Positions 24,226-35,731 of a DNA stretch of 64,000 nt are shown one piece after another (position 1 is the first letter of the stretch; every line of letters starts with the position of its first letter). The stretch is taken from assembly GCF_027580225.2 (NCBI RefSeq), contig NC_073358.2, forward strand, positions 11,087,001 through 11,151,000. Direction: 5' to 3'. The notes beneath the pieces were generated by a model. That model was not told the DNA's origin. It saw nothing but the letters and a program-made list of their open reading frames with translations, and ran no database searches. Position numbers and translations under genes: made by a program. The DNA is from Misgurnus anguillicaudatus (Eukaryota; Chordata; Actinopteri; Cypriniformes; Cobitidae).

Positions 24226-25087
24226 ATAACTTTGTGTAGAAAGTAAACAAACAATTAACATACTCGTGCGTGCTGGCGTGAGGGGGACAATGATCCTGCC
24301 GTCCTCCCCAAATGGCATAGCCTGTTTATTGCAGTATGTATGCGGTAGGATCCAAGTGCGCTGCAGCTGGTGACCACTGCTTCTGCGTATAAAATGATCG
24401 TGTGATTCGTTATGATCACATAAACAATATAACAAAGCATCCTTTTATTTCACAAAACAATATATTTCAGATATTTGATAGATTAGTAAGTGTGGATTAA
24501 GGAGGTTTAATGAATGAATGGATCAAATCAGCAGATTTGCAAATGTTTATTTATCTCCACATATATCATAAATAATAATTAACATTGTAACTTTGCAGTA
24601 GGCCTATACCACATTATATATTTCCTACTTTGTATATATAATTTCCATGTTATATACGTAAGTATTCAATGGCAATAAACGTCTCACATGGCAATAAATA
24701 TCCTCACAACATTATTATTTCTCAAAACTTTAAAACAAAAATTAATTTTAAAGCTGCATTCTTATACAGTTATTCAATGATGCACACATTATTCCGCATA
24801 TGATTTGAATATTAGACAAGAGTATTCATATAACGACAATGAATGTCATGGCAATAAATTTACATAATTTAACATAACAGCATAATGAAATGAATAAACA
24901 GAGAAGGAAGCAGGGTTAATATGTAAATTGTATCATTATTATCGGAAAACAGCAATATTACTGAAATAAACTCTGAGGTAAATGCACCAAACACACTTTT
25001 AACTGCACTAACAAGTCTAAATAAGCAATAACAGTGGAAAAAAAATTATTATCTCTCAAAACTTTATATGACCAAAATTATATTTAA

Positions 25088-25576
25088 CTCTTTCGCCACC
25101 ATTGATGAGATATCTCGTCAATCAAGAGAAAACGCTTCCCCGCCAATGACGAGTATTTCCGTCTTTCCGCAATACCGCTATTATACACTAGGTGGCGCCC
25201 TTCCGCAACTTTTTAAAACCGGAAGTATTGCCCTATGGCAAGCTGCTGCATGTCCGTGTCTGTTTTAAAGATCGCTCTGAATGGGATCTCTATGAAAAGT
25301 CTGTCACAAAATTGAATTATCTCTGCTTTTTGCTCAAAATGTGGTGTTTTTGCAGAAACCTACCCATATTCAAAAGCTGATTACAAAAGAACTACTGAAG
25401 GTAGGATGAAACAGGTTTTTTGTTTGAAAGCAGAGGGTCTGTTCTTTCATTTAGTATCTTGTATGTTTATATATTTGAAGAAGAACATTTTCTGGAAGGC
25501 ATTAAACTTTTGTGAAAATCATTATCATCTGGCGCTGGCTGGCAACTTTTTAAAAAAAACGCTGGCAGTGAAAGAG
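25088..25576 (+). mobile_element. TTAA-flanked MITE, 489 bp
   Basis: TTAA lies at 25084-25087 and 25577-25580. Ends ctctttcgccacc and gctggcagtgaaagag are imperfect inverted repeats. It is the best-preserved copy of the family in the window and is nested in the 4.3-kb element. Confidence 0.8.
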
Positions 25577-25580
25577 TTAA

Positions 25581-26514
25581 AGGAAATATTCTTACAGGAA
25601 TATTCCATTTTCTTAAAAGAAAAATCCAGATAATTTACTCACCACCATGTCATCCAAAATGTTGATGTCTTTCTTTGTTCAGTCGAGAAGAAATTATGTT
25701 TTTTGAGGAAAACATTGCAGGATTTTTCTCATTTTAATGGACTTTAATGTACACCAATACTTAACACTTAACTCAACACGTAACAGTTTTTTTCAACGGA
25801 GTTTCAAAGGACTATAAACGATCCCAAAGAAAGCATAAGGGTCTTATCTAGCGAAACGATTGTCATTTTTGACAAGAAAAATAAAAAACATGCACCTCTA
25901 AACCACAACTTCTCATCCAGATCCGGTCGTGATGCGCCAGCGCGACCCCACGCAATACGCCATGACGCCAAGAGGTCACAGAGGACGAACGCGAAACTCC
26001 GCCCCAGTGTTTACAAGTGCGTTGAAAGAGGACCGTTCCTACGTTGTTGTCTGTCAACTGATACTAATTAATGTCTTAGTGTCAGTTTATTGTTTACAAT
26101 GGTCCGCAAATTTGCATTTTATATATGTAACACATGACCTCCCTACGTCACTACGCATTTACGTTAGGTCGCGCTGGACTGGACCTAGACGAAAAGTTGT
26201 GGTTTAAAAGAGCATATATTTTATTTTTCTTGTCAAAAATGACAATCGTTTCGCTACATAAGACCCTTATGCCTCGTTTGGGATCGTTTATAGACCTTTG
26301 AAACTCTGTTGAAAAAAACTGTTAAGTGTTGAGTTAAGTATTAAGTGTTGGGCTCTATTAAAGTCCATTAAAATGAGAAAAATCCTGCAATGTTTTCCTC
26401 AAAAAACATAATTTCTTCTCGACTGAACAAAGAAAGACATCAACATTTTGGATGACAAGGTGGTGAGTAAATTATCTGGATTTTTCTTTTAAAAAAATGG
26501 AATATTCCTTTAAA
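25581..26514. mobile_element. Foldback element with ~350-bp inverted arms
   Basis: Left arm (about 25597-25950) and right arm (about 26160-26512) are almost exact reverse complements, e.g. ccagataatttactcaccac, tttctttgttcagtcgagaa and cgaaacgattgtcatttttg in the left arm. The loop of about 200 bp is non-coding. It abuts the TTAA at 25577-25580. Confidence 0.85.
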
Positions 26515-26814
26515 GTTATTCAAATATGCACACATTATTCCATTTATTACTTTGTGTTTATGAGCACGTTCAACCCTATTCTTTATTTATTTTTTGACCA
26601 CCGAGGGCCGGTGGTCTACGAAATTTCCAGGTAGATTTTTTGGTCCCAACTCACAAATGTTGACTCTTGCAACCACTTCCTCATCCCAGTCAGTCGCCAT
26701 AGTTCTAATACCAGGGCTCTCAAGTTTTACCAAAAGTTTGGAGTGAGATTACATCGGTCAGGGTAGGGGGTATTTGCGACAGCAACCCCTTGGCCCCACC
26801 CAATTCTCAAGTTT

Positions 26815-27045
26815 TTGCTAACAGTTTTGTAAACAAATCATTAATGAGTCCCATTGACTTCCATGGTATTCTTTTTCCTACTATGGAAATGAATAGGGCT
26901 CATTAAAGGTTTGGTTACAAACATTCCTCAAAATATCTTCCTTTGTGTTCTTCAGAACAAAGAAATGTATACAGGTTTGTCACAACATGAGAGTGAGAAA
27001 ATGATGACAGAATTTTTATTTTTGGGTGAACTATCCCTTTAAAGT
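26815..27045 (-). mobile_element. Half copy of a gggatagttcaccc-type palindromic element
   Basis: On the minus strand it begins aaagggatagttcacccaaa and continues with attctgtcatcattttctca and gaacacaaaggaagatattt, the well-known arm of an abundant cyprinid non-autonomous DNA element. The second arm is reduced. Confidence 0.65.
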
Positions 27046-28217
27046 TCCCTATTTTCACACACTACATAATATACCAAAACTTAGATAATCTTAAAAACAT
27101 AGGTGTCCTAATCTGTGTTATTTTGAGATGTCATGAATATGAACTGAAATGCATTAAACATACTACCCCGCATTACAAAAATGTATACCAGTTGAAGTAA
27201 ACTTGTACTCATCTTTCATACAAAGATGGGTTTCAAATATATTACAAGTGGTACCTAAATACATAAATTACATTTTAGCATATTTCATATTTATGTACTA
27301 AAGAACAAAAAAAAAATCGAGGCTATTAAGTACAGAATTAGTACGTGAAAATAGAGCACTTTAAGTAGATTATGGAATTGTACTCTTTTAACTTGAGCTT
27401 ACTGTACACGTACTGTATTGCAGAACATTTAATGATGAAAGGGCAATAATAATGAAATGCATCTCTATTACATTAATTTTAGGAAGTCTCTAGTACTCTT
27501 CTTAGTTTCAGGTAAGATCAAGCTTCTGGTTGCAAAGCTGTTGGAGTTTTTGACAGAATCAATAATAATTTAGCATGAATTTGGCTTTATTCCCCAATAT
27601 TACCTCTCATTTTCTTTGATCAAAGGCAATGATTTCGTCCAGAAATCATAAAATGCTTAAAAAATGGGTGATATCTACAGCATTCATGGGATCTTGCTCA
27701 TCCAACTTCCACTCCATTAAATCTATGTTAGTAACGAACGTGCTTGCAGTGGAATAATATCATTTAACCAGAAACAACTTCTAATTTCTTTCTGATTGCC
27801 TGGTAGGATGCATTTATGGGTGTGTACGACTTCATGAGGCAAGGCGCTGCAGGAATTTGTGAGAGCAATTTGAAATCAGCCTCCTCCACAAGATTTTTCC
27901 CGGTACTCTGATGATTCATCTGCTTGTCAGTTCTTGAGGCGCTGCGTAAAGTTGAGCACACTTAAAAAACTCGAAGCAGAACTACCCTGCGTATGGCTGC
28001 ACCTCGTCCATTAATTGTATATAGCAGGACAATTTATCTCTTACTTCTCAGCATGACAATGTGACGTCATCGCCGAATTGCGTAAAAAACGTTAATACCA
28101 AAAATGTAAATAGTCTTTTAGACCAGTTTTGAGACACTTTAAAATGATATACATATCTTGAGTGATTTATGTACCCTTTAATCGACAGTGGTGATTAACC
28201 TGCAACACGCCCTTTAA

Positions 28218-28740
28218 AAGACAGCAGCTACAGGGAAATACCACCCAGGGGCTTAAAGGGATATCGAGACAGGGCCTCCAGCACCATGGAGAGGTCCCAT
28301 TCAGGGACAGTTTTCCTGATGACTAGCAAGGAGCGACGGGCACTCTTAAAAAAAAAATGCAGATTAAAGGATGCTGCACAACAGTAGAGCCCTCAAAGCC
28401 TACATGATAAGCAGAAATAGCCGCCAGGTAAACCATAATTGTGGAGAAAGACCTTCCTTTATCCATAAGGTTTTGTAAGAACCACAAAATATCAGGAACT
28501 GAGCACTGATATGATGTGAGGCCGTGCCCATCACACCACCCTTCAAACACTTGCCACTTACAACCATATAAAGACTGTGTTGAAACAGCCCTGGCAATTT
28601 GAATGGTAGCAACCAAACACGGGTGGAGTCCAAGCGTGTTTAAGTTTGTCCTCTCACGGGCCAGACCCAAAGAGCCACCCTGCTGGGTGTGGGTGATAAA
28701 TCCCCACGTTGAGATAACAGGGCCTCATTCATAAAGCGTG
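28218..28740 (-). pseudogene. DIRS-type tyrosine recombinase, N-terminal part
   Basis: Minus strand. Residues YGCKWQVFEGWCDGHGLT, IVMVYLAAISAYH-like spacing and a downstream VIRKTVPEWDLSMVLEAL match the N-terminal SAM-like region of DIRS recombinases in fish. The upstream end (LSQRGDLSPTPSRVALWVWP) is the linker before that domain. Frame changes occur around a run of ten A at 28348-28357. The gene continues, after removal of the 4.3-kb insertion, at 23876. Confidence 0.8.
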
Positions 28741-29269
28741 TGTACCAAGGCCGTAGCCAGGACTTTTCAAATACCGAGGACACCCCCCCCAAAAAAATGA
28801 AACTTGAGAAATAATTTTGCTTCTGAAAGAAAGATGCTCTGCCTCTCTTCATCAAAGTAGTGGCTTCACTTCTGCATTTTTAAATGCAGGGTCATTGGCT
28901 GCAAAACCTGACTGTCTTGGGAGGGTCCTCCATCTGTTATTTCCTTCTAACTCTTTCTCCTCCTCGACTGTCTGACTTCTCTCTCCTGTCTCCTCTGTTG
29001 AATTTAACATAATAATAATGTAATGTCTCACAACAGGCCAGAGTTCAGTTAAAATGTTTTTTAACACACAAGCACAACCTGCAGGCCATGCTTATTAAAA
29101 GGTAATAGGCTATCCATCACTTCACAACACATTCATCATCTATCTAATATTTAAGCTTAATTGTCAGTGCAGATTAGCTAGCCACTGGATTTCAGCATTT
29201 TAGTAGGATATAAACTACCGGTCACTTATTCTTTATTTATATTTTTTCCATATTACATCCATATTCATA
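28741..29269. other. Unassigned, with a short transposon-like fragment at its start
   Basis: The stretch aaggccgtagccaggac near 28747 resembles the end of a common fish DNA element. The remainder shows nothing recognisable. Confidence 0.3.
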
Positions 29270-29410
29270 TCAAGCGAGCACTCTACCATTCAAGCCAATT
29301 CCCCTCATGTCCAACTGACTACCTCTTTGCATGGGGATGCTGGCGGCAACTTAGTGGAAGTTGGAAGGTCAATTGCAGCGCTCGGCTTGTTAGTCTGGGG
29401 TATGATTCTG
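29270..29410 (+). repeat. Outermost diverged fragment of the tRNA-array unit
   Basis: It matches 37838-37978 of array unit 1 with many substitutions. It contains an inverted 5' half of an Ala tRNA (29270-29304) and the first 27 bases of a Pro tRNA (29384-29410), where similarity ends abruptly inside the anticodon stem. This is the leftmost trace of the array. Confidence 0.7.
29384..29410 (+). pseudogene. tRNA-Pro 5' fragment
   Basis: ggcttgttagtctggggt and the following tatgattctg correspond to the acceptor 5' strand, D arm and start of the anticodon stem of tRNA-Pro with three substitutions; the rest is absent. Confidence 0.65.
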
Positions 29411-29606
29411 TTTGAGAGCCGTTTGTAAATACTTTATCTCCTGTTTGTAACAAATTAAGTTTTTTTTACAGTACAAACCTTTTCTTACAAACTTGTCGTT
29501 TTTTTTATGATATTGGATAGCCATTTAAAGCAATTAAAAGCCTGCTTTTTTACTTCTTTGACTAAATGAAAACGGGTTTTAAAGGTTTTAATAAAAAAAA
29601 AAATTT

Positions 29607-30371
29607 CATGTTGCCTTGGATGAAAGCTTCTGACAAATGCACAAATGTCAACACAATGAAGAGCTAGCGTAATAATCACAAGGCTCTGTATCCGCATTGA
29701 AGGCCTATTTCTGGGTTTAGGTGGTCTCCCTGATGTTCCTCTAGGTGAGGGGTTCCTTGATGGCCTCGGTCTTTGTCTAAGCCAACAAAGATGCACATTG
29801 TTTGGTGTAGGCCGCCAGGTTGAACACCCTGGAAGTCCGGTATTCTGTCAATTTCTGCTAGCTATCAGATTGTGCTACCTTCGAAACCCTGGAAAACAAC
29901 AACGCTATTTGTATTACTCCCTCCTAGCCAGGAAAGGTGCACCATACTGGCCACTGGGCTTCAGTAGGTACCCTGAGGTGCCTGGAGCTATGAGACTAAA
30001 ATTTAGCTAGGGATGCATGGTGTCCAATTTGGTGTCAGATGATTAATCAGAACTTTTTCTCAATCTAAAATCAATACTTGGAAAATGCAACCATTATATG
30101 GCTTCTTAGATGTCACTTGATGTGTCAACATGCTTTAATTTGCAAGAGTCTTCTAGGATAGAGTGAATGGTGAGTGATATTCCAGAGCCACTTGGCATTT
30201 CTGACACTTCTTCACTAGTGTCATTGGCATTTCTTCACTAAGGTCTCCTGCAGCGATTGATGTGCAACTTTGCCATCATGCAAATCAAAGACATGGCTTT
30301 TTGAGTAACCGCCCACTGTGGTGACCGCTAGTTAGGAACGCAAATTTAAGAAAATACATTAACATTTACGC
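29607..30371 (+). repeat. Diverged spacer fragment of the array unit
   Basis: It matches the long tRNA-free spacer of the unit (about 38909-39744) but lacks two stretches present in all array units: about 60 bp after ggtggtctccctgatg and about 16 bp after gctaccttcg. It ends at tttacgcca, where it joins the start of the next unit. It contains no tRNA gene. Confidence 0.8.
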
Positions 30372-30792
30372 CATTAGCACTTCATTCTTTTGACAGTCGC
30401 ATTGGGCCTACAGTATACAAGGGGTCAAATTTCAGCAACTACAAGTACCATTCAACAAAACAAATTAAGTATTAATTAAGTATTAAGTATTAGTAAAATG
30501 TAATAATAAACTTACCAGAAATGACGGGAAGACAAATGGACGTTAAAAGAAAATGTTTCCCATACTAAATTGCAACTAAACACCCTTGGAATTTAAACCT
30601 CCAGCTGTTTGTGAATGAATATACGTATGGAAGCATTTCATGTGTGTGCTCAGTTGCCAAACTGAGGAACTGCTGGCTTTTTCTGGCCAAATGTATGAGC
30701 AGGACCCAATGAGAAGAACTTTTCTGTAACTGGTGGGCCTCAAAAGCTCCTATAGGGAACCCACATGTACTGCGATGGCCGAGTCTTTCACA

Positions 30793-30827
30793 TCAAGCGA
30801 GCGCTCTTCCATTCAAGCCAATGCCCC
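30793..30827 (-). pseudogene. tRNA-Ala 5' half
   Basis: Diverged version of the Ala 5' half fixed in all array units, with substitutions in the D stem and acceptor. Confidence 0.6.
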
Positions 30828-30906
30828 TCATGTCCATCTGACTACCTCTTTGCATGTGGATGCTGGCGAAAACGTAGTGGAAGGTGGAATGCAGGTTAAG
30901 GCGCTT

Positions 30907-30978
30907 GGCTCGTTGGTCTAGGGGTATGATTCTCGCTTCTAGTGCGAGAGGTCCCGGGTTCAAATCCCAGACGAGGCC
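30907..30978 (+). pseudogene. tRNA-Pro pseudogene with CTA anticodon
   Basis: 72 bases collinear with tRNA-Pro. The anticodon loop reads TTCTAGT, so the anticodon is CTA, complementary to the UAG stop codon, in place of CGG or AGG. The T stem has a C50-A64 mismatch and the acceptor a G2-G71 mismatch. The A box (tggtctagggg) and B box (ggttcaaatcc) are intact, so transcription is possible, but the stem defects argue for a pseudogene. Its left flank is that of Pro(CGG) and its right flank that of Pro(AGG). Confidence 0.85.
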
Positions 30979-32498
30979 GTCTTTAGACTCGTTGCTTAAA
31001 GGCAGGACAGAAATGTCCATGACAAACAGCAAGGGTAGACCTCATATCTCTTAACTGTGACAAAAGACCTACAGGGTGCCACGTTTCAAATAATTTCAAG
31101 GAAAATGCAACAGAACAAATCACACACCTAAAATTTTTCATGCCTAACATATGACAACCTCAGTTAGAATTTCTTTCAATGTGTTTTTATTTCTCTTTGG
31201 CCAGGCAAGACAAGATTGAAATTTCTGTTTGTCCAAAGGTATTTTTCAAATTGATTTTCAGATGTCTACTTGAGTGGAAAGTATGCATTTTTGACCTTAA
31301 TAGAAGTTAACTGTGTTCCTGTGTCTCGATTTGTACAGCTTTGCAAAAGGTTGCGGGTTGCCGGAAAACATGTGCTGACAAAAATGTGTACATTGAATGC
31401 ATGTTGCCTTGGATGAAAGCTTCTGACAAATGCACAAATGTCAACACAACGAAGAGATAGCGTAATAATCACAAGGCTCGCATTGAAGGCCTATTTCTGG
31501 GTTTAGGTGGTCTCCCTGATGTACCATTTGTATCTCCATATATCCCTGATGGCCCCGGTCTGGCGATCTGCCTGCCAGCCAGTTCCTCTAGGTGAGGGGT
31601 TCCTTGATGGCCTCAGTCTTTGTCTAAGCCAACAAAGATGCACATTGTTTGGTGTAGGCTGCCAGGTTGAACACCCTGGAAGTCTGGTATTCTGTCAATT
31701 TCTGCTAGCTATCAGATTGTGCTACCTTCGCTTTGTTGTGTCCAGAACCCTGGAAAACAACCACGCTATTTGTACTCCTCCATCCTAGCCAGGAAAGGTG
31801 CACCATACTGGGCACTGGGCTTCAGTAGGTACCCTGAGGTGCCTGGAGCTATGAGACTAAAATGTAGCTAGGGATGCATGGTGTCCAATTTGGTGTCAGA
31901 TGATTAATCAGAACTTTTTCTCAATCTAAAATCAATACTTGGAAAATGCAACCATTATATGCCTTCTTAGATGTCACTTGATGTGTCAACATTCTTTAAT
32001 TTGCAAGAGTCTTCTAGGATAGAGTGAATGGTGATTGATATTCCAGAGCCACTTGGCATTTCTGACACGTCTTCACTAGTGTCATTGGCATTTCTTCACT
32101 AATGTCCCCTGCAACGATTGATGTGCAACTTTGCCATCATGCAAATCAAAGACATGGCTTTTTGAGTAACTGCCCACTGTGGTGACCGCTAGTTAGGAAC
32201 GCAAATTTAAGAAAATACATCAACATTTACGCCAAGGTGTGTTGTAAATTTCAAGCATTTAGCATATACTACTTTTGACAAGTACTCATTTTGACACTTT
32301 CCCACAATGAGAAAACACATTTCAAGAAATTAAATGAAAGGAAAGTGAAAAACATAGCTCATGTGAACAATCTCAAAATGAAATGCAGTAAGAACTTACC
32401 ATAACCTGTGGACAAATCATTCCAATTTGAATGGCGACTGAATGCTCTCCGGAGGAAAAGTTTGTGCTCCCTGTTGCCTCGTGACAAAATTTGCATAT
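30979..32498 (+). repeat. tRNA-free long spacer of unit 0
   Basis: Matches 38485-40012 of unit 1. No RNA gene is seen in this part of any unit. Confidence 0.8.
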
Positions 32499-32880
32499 TC
32501 AATTCAATTCAATTCAATTTTATTTATATAGCGCTTTTCACAATACTCAATTGTTTCAAATCAGCTTTACATTAATAGAAGCAGTAAAAGCACAGAAAAA
32601 CGACAGAAAGCATAACATAATACACAATAGCATAAGCAGTCAAATTTGCTGCGGCTATGACGCAACATTATGAGCGAGCATATTACTAATGTAACGTCTA
32701 GAAGAAGAAGCTAAGTTAAGCCAAAGCAGGCTACCTCCCCGGGGTAAAAAACCCCCTAGGAGAAAAAAAACAAAAACCCCGGGTTGTTTAGCCGAGGAAA
32801 TAAAAATAAAAGTCCTAGGAGGGAAAAACCCTTGGGAGATATACATGTATATACACACATATAAACGGATAAGGAGCTTA

Positions 32881-32930
32881 AGCGGAGATTAAGCGGAGAT
32901 TAAGCAGAGATTAAGCGGATATTAAGCGGG
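32881..32930 (+). repeat. 11-bp tandem repeat in the LINE 3' region
   Basis: About 4.5 copies of agcggagatta with single-base variants. Confidence 0.85.
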
Positions 32931-33300
32931 TCCTGCCGGTGGTCGTTGGTCAGGCATCAGCTGGGCATTACATTGAAGGACGACCAGTAGATCAGAGGTG
33001 TGCCGACTTTCACATCTACCGGAACTGGGTCTGTTTGTCCCATTGTCCTCAGGGTCAATGGGACCCAGGGACGAGACAGGGAGAGAAAACAAAATCATAT
33101 TAGCGTAGGGGCCGTTCACATGTAATGCAAGTGTCACACAGTGATGTGGTTTAATCAGCTTAGTTTCAGACAGACTAACTATTGAGGCATAATTGTTTTA
33201 TCCACAGTTGAGGATTTTGCAAATTGGGGGCCCACTGCGACGGTATATATGGTAACTAAGGGTCACCTTCCGATTTTTAAGAGAAAATGAAACCTGTCGA

Positions 33301-33806
33301 CCCGTTTGACTAAGGCCTGTAACCCCACTGTCGTCGTTAATGCAGGTTCAGTGGCAAACGGGTCTGTATGGCATACTATTCACAAGACACAAGAAAGCGC
33401 CAAAATCGCAACCCGACCATACGTGCCAACCCGTTTGACTAAGGCCGGAAGCCCCACTGTCGTCGTTAATGCAGGTTCAGTGGCAAACGGGTCTGTATGG
33501 CATACTATTCGCAATAGAAAGAAAGCGCCAAAATCACAACCCAACCATACGTGCCAACCCGTTTGACTAAGGCCAAAAGCCCCACTGTCGTCGTTAATGC
33601 AGGTTCAGTGGCAAACGGGTCTGTATGGCATACTATTTGCAATACAAAGAAAGCGCCAAAATCACAACCCAACCATACGTGCCAACCCGTCTGACTAAGG
33701 CTGGAAGCCCCACTGTCGTCGTTAATGCAGGTTCAGTGGCAAACGGGTTTGTATGGCATACTATTCACAAGAACACGAAAGTTCCAAAATCGCAATCCGA
33801 CTATAG
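33301..33806 (+). repeat. 128-bp tandem repeat, four copies, in the LINE 3' region
   Basis: Copies start cccgtttgac (one cccgtctgac) at 33301, 33430, 33558 and 33686. They are nearly identical, with small differences at the aaggcc and tattc[a/g]caa positions. They lie between the RT stop codon and the 3' tail. The open frames here are repeats translated. Confidence 0.9.
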
Positions 33807-33913
33807 GTTAAGATAAGGTTTTTATTTATTTATTTGGTTGGTCTGTGTTATGACCGCGAGTGCTTTGTTCCGTACAGATAACTATTTCGAGTTAAGTACT
33901 TTTACTAGACAAA

Positions 33914-35731
33914 TTATGCGAATGCTTTGTTGAAGAGAAAAGTTTTAAGTCTAGATTTAAAATTATCGACTGTGTCTGATTCTCGGACATCGGTTGGTAA
34001 ATCATTCCAGAGCTTAGGGGCTAAGTAGGAAAATGACCTTCCACTTTTAGACACTTTTGATAGTCTAGGGATAATCAAGAGACCAGAATTTTGCGACCGT
34101 AGTGTGCGTGATGGATTGTATTCTGATAGTAATTCTCTAAGATATGAGGGTGCTAGGCCATTTAAAGCTTTGTAGGTGATTAGTGATATTTTAAATTGTA
34201 TGCAATATTTAACTGGTAGCCAGTGTAAAGATGCCAGAATTGGGCTTATGTGGTCATACTTTTTAGATCGAGTAAGTACCCTTGCGGAAGCGTTTTGAAC
34301 TAGCTGAAGCTTGTTTACTTGATTTGCATGGCATCCCCCGAGTAGCGAGTTACAATAGTCTATTCTAGAGGTCATAAAAGCATGGATAAGCTTCTCTTCG
34401 TCAGATGTAGACAGTACATGGCGTATTTTCGAGATATTTCTAAGATCGAAGAATGCTGTGCGGCAGACGTTGGCGATATGACTATCGAAGGATAAGTTGC
34501 TGTCGAACATCACACCTAAGTTCCTAACCGTGAAAGATGGCACCACAGTGCAGCCATCTATGTGCAACTTGTAATCTGACATATTATGTTTGTAGCGATT
34601 CGGTTCAATAATAAGTATCTCTGTCTTATTGGAGTTCAGCTTAAGAAAGTTATGTGCCATCCAGTCACTAACATCGCTAAGGCAGTCTGTTAGCTTAGAA
34701 AACGTGTGTGTTTCGCTGGGATGTGAGGAGATGTAAAGCTGGGTATCATCCGCATAGCAGTGAAAACTTATGTTATGTTTCCTGATAATGTCTCCTAGAG
34801 GTAACATGTATAACGAGAACAGGATAGGACCTAAAACCGAACCCTGCGGTACACCGTATTTAATTAGGGAGTGATAGGACTCTTCCTCGTTTACATAAAC
34901 AAAGTGATAGCGATTGGTTAGATACGACCTAAACCAGGCTAGCGCCTGACCACTGATACCAACATAGTTTTCTAGTCTATTGAGTAAGATTGTATGATCT
35001 ATTGTGTCAAAGGCTGCACTAAGGTCTAATAATATAAGAATTGAGATTTCACCACGATCGGATGTTAATAGGAGGTCATTTGTAACTCTAAGCAATGCTG
35101 TCTCTGTGCTATGGTGGGGCCTGAATCCTGATTGGAACTTTTCATATGTACTATTATTTGTCAAGAATGTGCGTAACTGGCTTGCCACTACCTTTTCTAA
35201 TATTTTCGAAAGAAAAGGGAGATTTGAGATTGGTCTAAAGTTATTAAGCTCTCCCTGGTCAAGCTGCGGTTTTTTAATCAGCGGTTTAATAACTGCTAGT
35301 TTGAAAGCTGTTGGAACGTATCCTAATTCTAGCGATGAGTTAAAGATATTTAGAACCGGGGTTGACACTACAGGGAATACCTCTTTAAGCAGTTTTGTGG
35401 GAACGGGGTCTAATATACAGGATGATGATTTCGATGATGTAACTAGTCTAGAGAGCTCATCTATTGTAGTAGGTTTAAATGAATCAAGATGTTCGTATGG
35501 TAGTCTAGTGTTAAGTGAACTAACGGGTAGAGTGGTGGCTGCCTGGGTAGCTACGATGTTGTCCCTTATAGCCGTAATTTTGTTAGAAAAGAAGTTCATG
35601 AAGTCGTTACTATTGTGTTGAAGTTTACTATTGGTTTCTGTTTGTTCTTTATTTCTAGTCAGTTTTGCAACGGTGCTGAAGAGGAAACAAGGGTTATTAT
35701 GATTCTCATTTATAAGCTTGCTAAGATAGGT
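33914..35731 (-). CDS. L2-type reverse transcriptase, 5'-truncated, frame open
   Basis: The first ATG gives 561 residues (35599 to 33914), but the same frame is open upstream to the element's 5' junction, so the start is lost by truncation and not by mutation. Reverse-transcriptase blocks follow in order: [18 protein letters not shown] (about residues 99-116), [14 protein letters not shown], the first catalytic aspartate in [12 protein letters not shown] (about 192-203), [11 protein letters not shown], the YADD box in [12 protein letters not shown] (about 280-291), [11 protein letters not shown], and [11 protein letters not shown]. The C-terminal [13 protein letters not shown] motif is typical of L2/CR1-like elements. 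The usual N-terminal endonuclease domain is absent. No internal stop or frameshift, so insertion is fairly recent; the copy is probably immobile. Confidence 0.9.
   Translation of the reverse strand, partial: TYLSKLINENHNNPCFLFSTVAKLTRNKEQTETNSKLQHNSNDFMNFFSNKITAIRDNIVATQAATTLPVSSLNTRLPYEHLDSFKPTTIDELSRLVTSSKSSSCILDPVPTKLLKEVFPVVSTPVLNIFNSSLELGYVPTAFKLAVIKPLIKKPQLDQGELNNFRPISNLPFLSKILEKVVASQLRTFLTNNSTYEKFQSGFRPHHSTETALLRVTNDLLLTSDRGEISILILLDLSAAFDTIDHTILLNRLENYVGISGQALAWFRSYLTNRYHFVYVNEEESYHSLIKYGVPQGSVLGPILFSLYMLPLGDIIRKHNISFHCYADDTQLYISSHPSETHTFSKLTDCLSDVSDWMAHNFLKLNSNKTEILIIEPNRYKHNMSDYKLHIDGCTVVPSFTVRNLGVMFDSNLSFDSHIANVCRTAFFDLRNISKIRHVLSTSDEEKLIHAFMTSRIDYCNSLLGGCHANQVNKLQLVQNASARVLTRSKKYDHISPILASLHWLPVKYCIQFKISLITYKALNGLAPSYLRELLSEYNPSRTLRSQNSGLLIIPRLSKVSKSGRSFSYLAPKLWNDLPTDVRESDTVDNFKSRLKTFLFNKAFA

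Larger units (their letters stand above)
23881..28213. mobile_element. 4.3-kb TTAA-flanked insertion with inverted ends
   Basis: It is flanked by TTAA (23877-23880 and 28214-28217). The left end agggcatgttacagggttaa and the reverse complement of the right end (agggcgtgttgcaggttaat) are terminal inverted repeats. It splits the DIRS recombinase, and excision with one TTAA restores the reading frame exactly. The interior has no transposase frame and holds later insertions (25088-25576, 25581-26514, 26815-27045). A non-autonomous element of a TTAA-targeting superfamily is likely. Confidence 0.75.

Noticed and set aside
33301..33806. CRISPR-like array
   Set aside because: The repeats are contiguous 128-bp tandem copies without unique spacers, in a vertebrate retrotransposon.
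33306..33816. Repetitive plus-strand frames with a recurring TKAGSPTVVVNAGS-like peptide
   Set aside because: This is translation of the 128-bp tandem repeat in the LINE 3' region.
35004..35621. 205-codon plus-strand open frame
   Set aside because: It is antisense to the LINE reverse transcriptase and has no independent motif.
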